NCBI GenBank assembly: GCA_020024515.1
Contig: JAHHTR010000096.1
Span: 1 to 8,215, forward strand
Direction: 5' to 3'
Source of the DNA: Angelakisella sp.
Lineage (GTDB): Bacteria > Bacillota > Clostridia > Oscillospirales > Ruminococcaceae
Length of the DNA: 8,215 bases
Each line of letters opens with the position of its first letter. Positions within the stretch are counted from its first letter, which is position 1. The notes beneath the pieces are model-generated. The model had not been told where the DNA came from, ran no database searches, and saw only the letters and a program-made list of their open reading frames with translations. Position numbers and translations under genes: made by a program. This document shows positions 6,757-8,215 of the stretch, piece after piece.

Positions 6757-7806
6757 TTATTTCATTTTTTCGAGTTCGTCGGCTAATTGTACACCCTTAT
6801 TAGGATATAGATGTGCGTATGTGTTCCAAGTTGTATCTACTGATTCGTGGCCCAAACGTTCTGAAATTAAAAGTATAGGCTGCCCCATTTCTATGAGCAG
6901 AGCGCAATGACTGTGTCTTAGGTCGTGTACTCTTATTCTTTTAATACCAGCTTTTGCCGCATTATAATTGAGAGCTTTATTTAACGTTGATTTTTCACAA
7001 TAAAATATTGGATCTGTATCTTTTATTCCCCATAGCTGATTTACATAGTCAATTATTTCATCATAGAGAAATTTGGGGATTGGAACCTTGCGAAAGCTCT
7101 TTGTAGTCTTAGGATCATATACGTGATTTACTCCACCCCGACGTGATGTAGTCTTATTTATATCTATCATTTTATCCGAGGAGAGTATATCACTAGGTGT
7201 TAATGCCAATACCTCACCTACTCTAAGTCCTGCCCAAAACATTATTTCAAAGGCTATCTTCTGTCCCGGGTTCTTGACTTCGTCTATAAATTTCTTAAAT
7301 TCGTCTAAGGTCCATATTTCCATTTCATCGGCTTTTTTCTTTCCCATTGAGCCTGCTATCCTTACAGGGTTCTCTGGGAGCTTATAATATCTGACAGCAT
7401 AGTTAAATATGGCTGAAAGCTGATTGTTGATTGTTTTAAGATATGTCGGGGCGTAGTTTTGTCCGATAAGTTCAGCTTGCCATTTACGTATATGCGCCGG
7501 AGTTATCTTATTAACAGACATTTTACCAAATGTAGGCAAAATTTTTGTATCAAATAACACCCTTTTATTGTCCATTGTGGTTTCACGCAGTCGTGTCTCC
7601 ATATCATTAAAATATAAATCTTTTAAAGCGGAAAAACTCATATCGCAACTTGCTTGTTCTTTGTTTAAAAAATCCCTCTCGTAATTTTGCGCATCCTTTT
7701 TTCGTAAAAACCCCCTCTTTTTTGTGTTGTGTCTGACACCTTGCCAGTCGGTATAGTAAAATGAACAATACCAAGAATTTCTTTCGTTATCTTTATAAAC
7801 AGGCAC
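6757..7806 (-). CDS. int: Tyrosine site-specific recombinase (phage/island integrase)
   Basis: A 349-residue tyrosine integrase of the kind found in phages, ICEs and islands of Gram-positive bacteria. Residues 1-50 form an arm-DNA-binding domain (WYCSFYYTDWQGVRHNTKKRG is typical). Residues 55-145 are the SAM-like core-binding domain. The catalytic domain (about 163-340) has a complete set: R195 in GLRVGE, K233 in DPKTTKS, H294 and R297 in HDLRH, H320 in RLGH, and the nucleophile Y330 in NTYAHL. Nothing suggests inactivation. The start is GTG (minus strand), with AAGGGGG 7 nt upstream. The gene runs towards the 3' end of guaA, the usual layout when the integrase sits at the border of an element whose body lies on its promoter side, here to the right. 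Nothing else of the element is visible in this window, so it could also be a solitary remnant. Confidence 0.95.
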   Translation of the reverse strand: MPVYKDNERNSWYCSFYYTDWQGVRHNTKKRGFLRKKDAQNYERDFLNKEQASCDMSFSALKDLYFNDMETRLRETTMDNKRVLFDTKILPTFGKMSVNKITPAHIRKWQAELIGQNYAPTYLKTINNQLSAIFNYAVRYYKLPENPVRIAGSMGKKKADEMEIWTLDEFKKFIDEVKNPGQKIAFEIMFWAGLRVGEVLALTPSDILSSDKMIDINKTTSRRGGVNHVYDPKTTKSFRKVPIPKFLYDEIIDYVNQLWGIKDTDPIFYCEKSTLNKALNYNAAKAGIKRIRVHDLRHSHCALLIEMGQPILLISERLGHESVDTTWNTYAHLYPNKGVQLADELEKMK

Positions 7807-7813
7807 AATTTTA

Positions 7814-7820
7814 CCCCCTT
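7814..7820 (-). promoter_or_regulatory. Ribosome binding site deciding the integrase GTG start
   Basis: The minus strand reads AAGGGGG, 7 nt before the GTG at 7806. The strong site and good spacing support the non-ATG start, which opens the family's usual beginning MPVYKD. Confidence 0.8.
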
Positions 7821-7832
7821 TTCGTATGTTTT

Positions 7833-7860
7833 TTTATATGTTTTTTTGAAATCAAATGAA
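7833..7860 (-). promoter_or_regulatory. Possible integrase promoter overlapping the phased array
   Basis: On the minus strand TTCATT (7855-7860) is followed by a 16-bp spacer and TATAAA (7833-7838). The -10 is good and the -35 poor. The -35 lies at the edge of the CANNTG array, so a protein bound to the array could activate or repress the integrase. Confidence 0.35.
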
Positions 7861-7938
7861 ATCATTTGCAAGCAAATGTATGTAATTGCAAGCAGATGTA
7901 TGCAAGTGAAAACATTTGAAATCATTTGCTTTCAAATG
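7853..7938. repeat. Array of nine CANNTG-type hexamers at exact 10-bp spacing
   Basis: Hexamers begin at 7853, 7863, 7873, 7883, 7893, 7903, 7913, 7923 and 7933: CAAATG, CATTTG, CAAATG, TAATTG, CAGATG, CAAGTG, CATTTG, CATTTG, CAAATG. Eight of nine fit CANNTG and all end in TG. The four-base fillers also recur (caag twice, tatg twice, aaat twice). Larger copies are nested inside: a 17-bp near-repeat (7866-7882 and 7886-7902, one difference), a 13-bp exact repeat 60 bp apart (7857-7869 and 7917-7929), and inverted repeats at 7863-7878 and 7913-7938. The region lies 47 bp upstream of the integrase start. The spacing places every site on one face of the helix, which suggests cooperative protein binding. 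The protein is unknown. Confidence 0.85.
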
Positions 7939-8080
7939 TTTTTGACACTAATTTTAATGTTTTTAAGCACTATTTTGTATATTATCACCTACAAATAAGT
8001 TATGTTATAGGTAATATTGCACTAGAAACCATTAGAATATTACTAATTTGCTATATTTACTTGGTCGTATCATTCAAAAA

Positions 8081-8100
8081 TTAGACTAAAAACAGTCTAA
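8081..8100 (-). terminator. Intrinsic terminator of a minus-strand gene outside the window
   Basis: TTAGACT (8081-8087) and AGTCTAA (8094-8100) form a perfect 7-bp stem with a 6-nt loop. On the minus strand it is followed by UUUUU (8080-8076); the plus strand lacks such a tract. It would stop a minus-strand transcript coming from beyond 8215, ahead of the integrase. Confidence 0.6.
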
Positions 8101-8135
8101 AAACATCGTAAATTTATTTTTATTCATAGTTTATT

Positions 8136-8206
8136 TACAAATTAAAATTTATTTATTTTTAAATTTTTTTACTTTTCTTTGTGCAAAGTGACCTACAAAT
8201 TAAAAT
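8136..8206. repeat. 13-bp direct repeat pair
   Basis: TACAAATTAAAAT is found at 8136-8148 and again at 8194-8206, 58 bp apart. The related ACCTACAAAT occurs at 7987-7996 and 8191-8200. These are AT-rich, but the CCTACAA part is not simple sequence. Confidence 0.5.
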
Positions 8207-8215
8207 GCTTGTAGG
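8192..8215. repeat. Inverted repeat at the right edge
   Basis: CCTACAA (8192-8198) and TTGTAGG (8209-8215) are perfect 7-bp arms with a 10-nt centre. The repeat ends exactly at the window edge and may extend further. It could be a hairpin, a terminator or a binding site. Confidence 0.5.

Larger units (their letters stand above)
7807..8215. other. Non-coding region upstream of the integrase, 409 bp
   Basis: I see no gene here. It contains the integrase ribosome site (7814-7820), a weak promoter (7833-7860), the 10-bp phased CANNTG array (7853-7938), a minus-strand terminator (8081-8100) for a gene outside the window, and short repeats near the right edge. It is extremely AT-rich from about 8100 on. 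Confidence 0.7.

Noticed and set aside
7665..7925. An 86-residue minus-strand gene overlapping the integrase start
   Set aside because: It is a frame shadow over the integrase 5' end and the repeat array, with no ribosome site and no recognisable domain.
7853..7938. CRISPR array
   Set aside because: The units are 10 bp with 4-bp fillers, far shorter than CRISPR repeats and spacers, and no cas gene is present.
7807..8215. A second copy of the guaA 3' end as the right attachment site
   Set aside because: I looked for GAGTGGGAA or a close match on both strands in this stretch and found none, so the element, if real, extends past the window.

Overview
The window is AT-rich DNA of a Gram-positive type. 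It has strong AGGAGG-like ribosome binding sites, compact hairpin terminators with U-tracts, and gene families common in anaerobic Bacillota. A gut- or rumen-type Clostridia member is the best guess, but this rests on gene style and composition, not on a marker gene.

Left part (1-4626). A plus-strand AI-2E/PerM-family membrane protein (18-1211) converges on a minus-strand YibE/F-family membrane protein (1269-2432), and a perfect 16-bp hairpin between them can terminate both. Upstream of yibE/F on the minus strand, behind its own terminator (2467-2498), lies a secreted, membrane-tethered UshA-type 5'-nucleotidase/cyclic phosphodiesterase (2540-4312). Its 314-nt upstream region holds a very good minus-strand promoter (4502-4530), about 85 nt of leader, and a hairpin with a U-tract (4383-4410). 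This arrangement fits an attenuated leader or a small stand-alone RNA.

Middle part (4627-5369). The remnant of a MATE-family exporter has lost its N-terminal half and carries a frameshift. Three tandem 10-bp units (4581-4610) lie just before it. An AT-rich spacer leads into guaA.

Right part (5370-8215). guaA (5370-6659) encodes GMP synthase, the last step of GMP synthesis. Its ATP-pyrophosphatase and C-terminal domains look intact. Its glutamine amidotransferase domain is shortened by roughly 80-100 residues and has lost the usual catalytic surroundings, so the enzyme is probably ammonia-dependent or takes nitrogen from a separate partner. A tyrosine recombinase gene (6757-7806, minus strand) converges on the 3' end of guaA, a known integration site of genomic islands, and a long bidirectional terminator lies between them. 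Position 6660 is therefore probably close to the left border of a mobile element that continues past the right edge.

Upstream of the integrase is an array of nine hexamers of CANNTG type, spaced exactly 10 bp apart (7853-7938). Further right are a minus-strand terminator for a gene outside the window and several short direct and inverted repeats. A two-unit 11-bp repeat (6729-6750) lies beyond the integrase stop codon. Together these look like recombinase or regulator binding sites of the element.

The three points most worth following up are the degenerate GuaA amidotransferase domain, the helically phased CANNTG array and the leader RNA of the nucleotidase gene.
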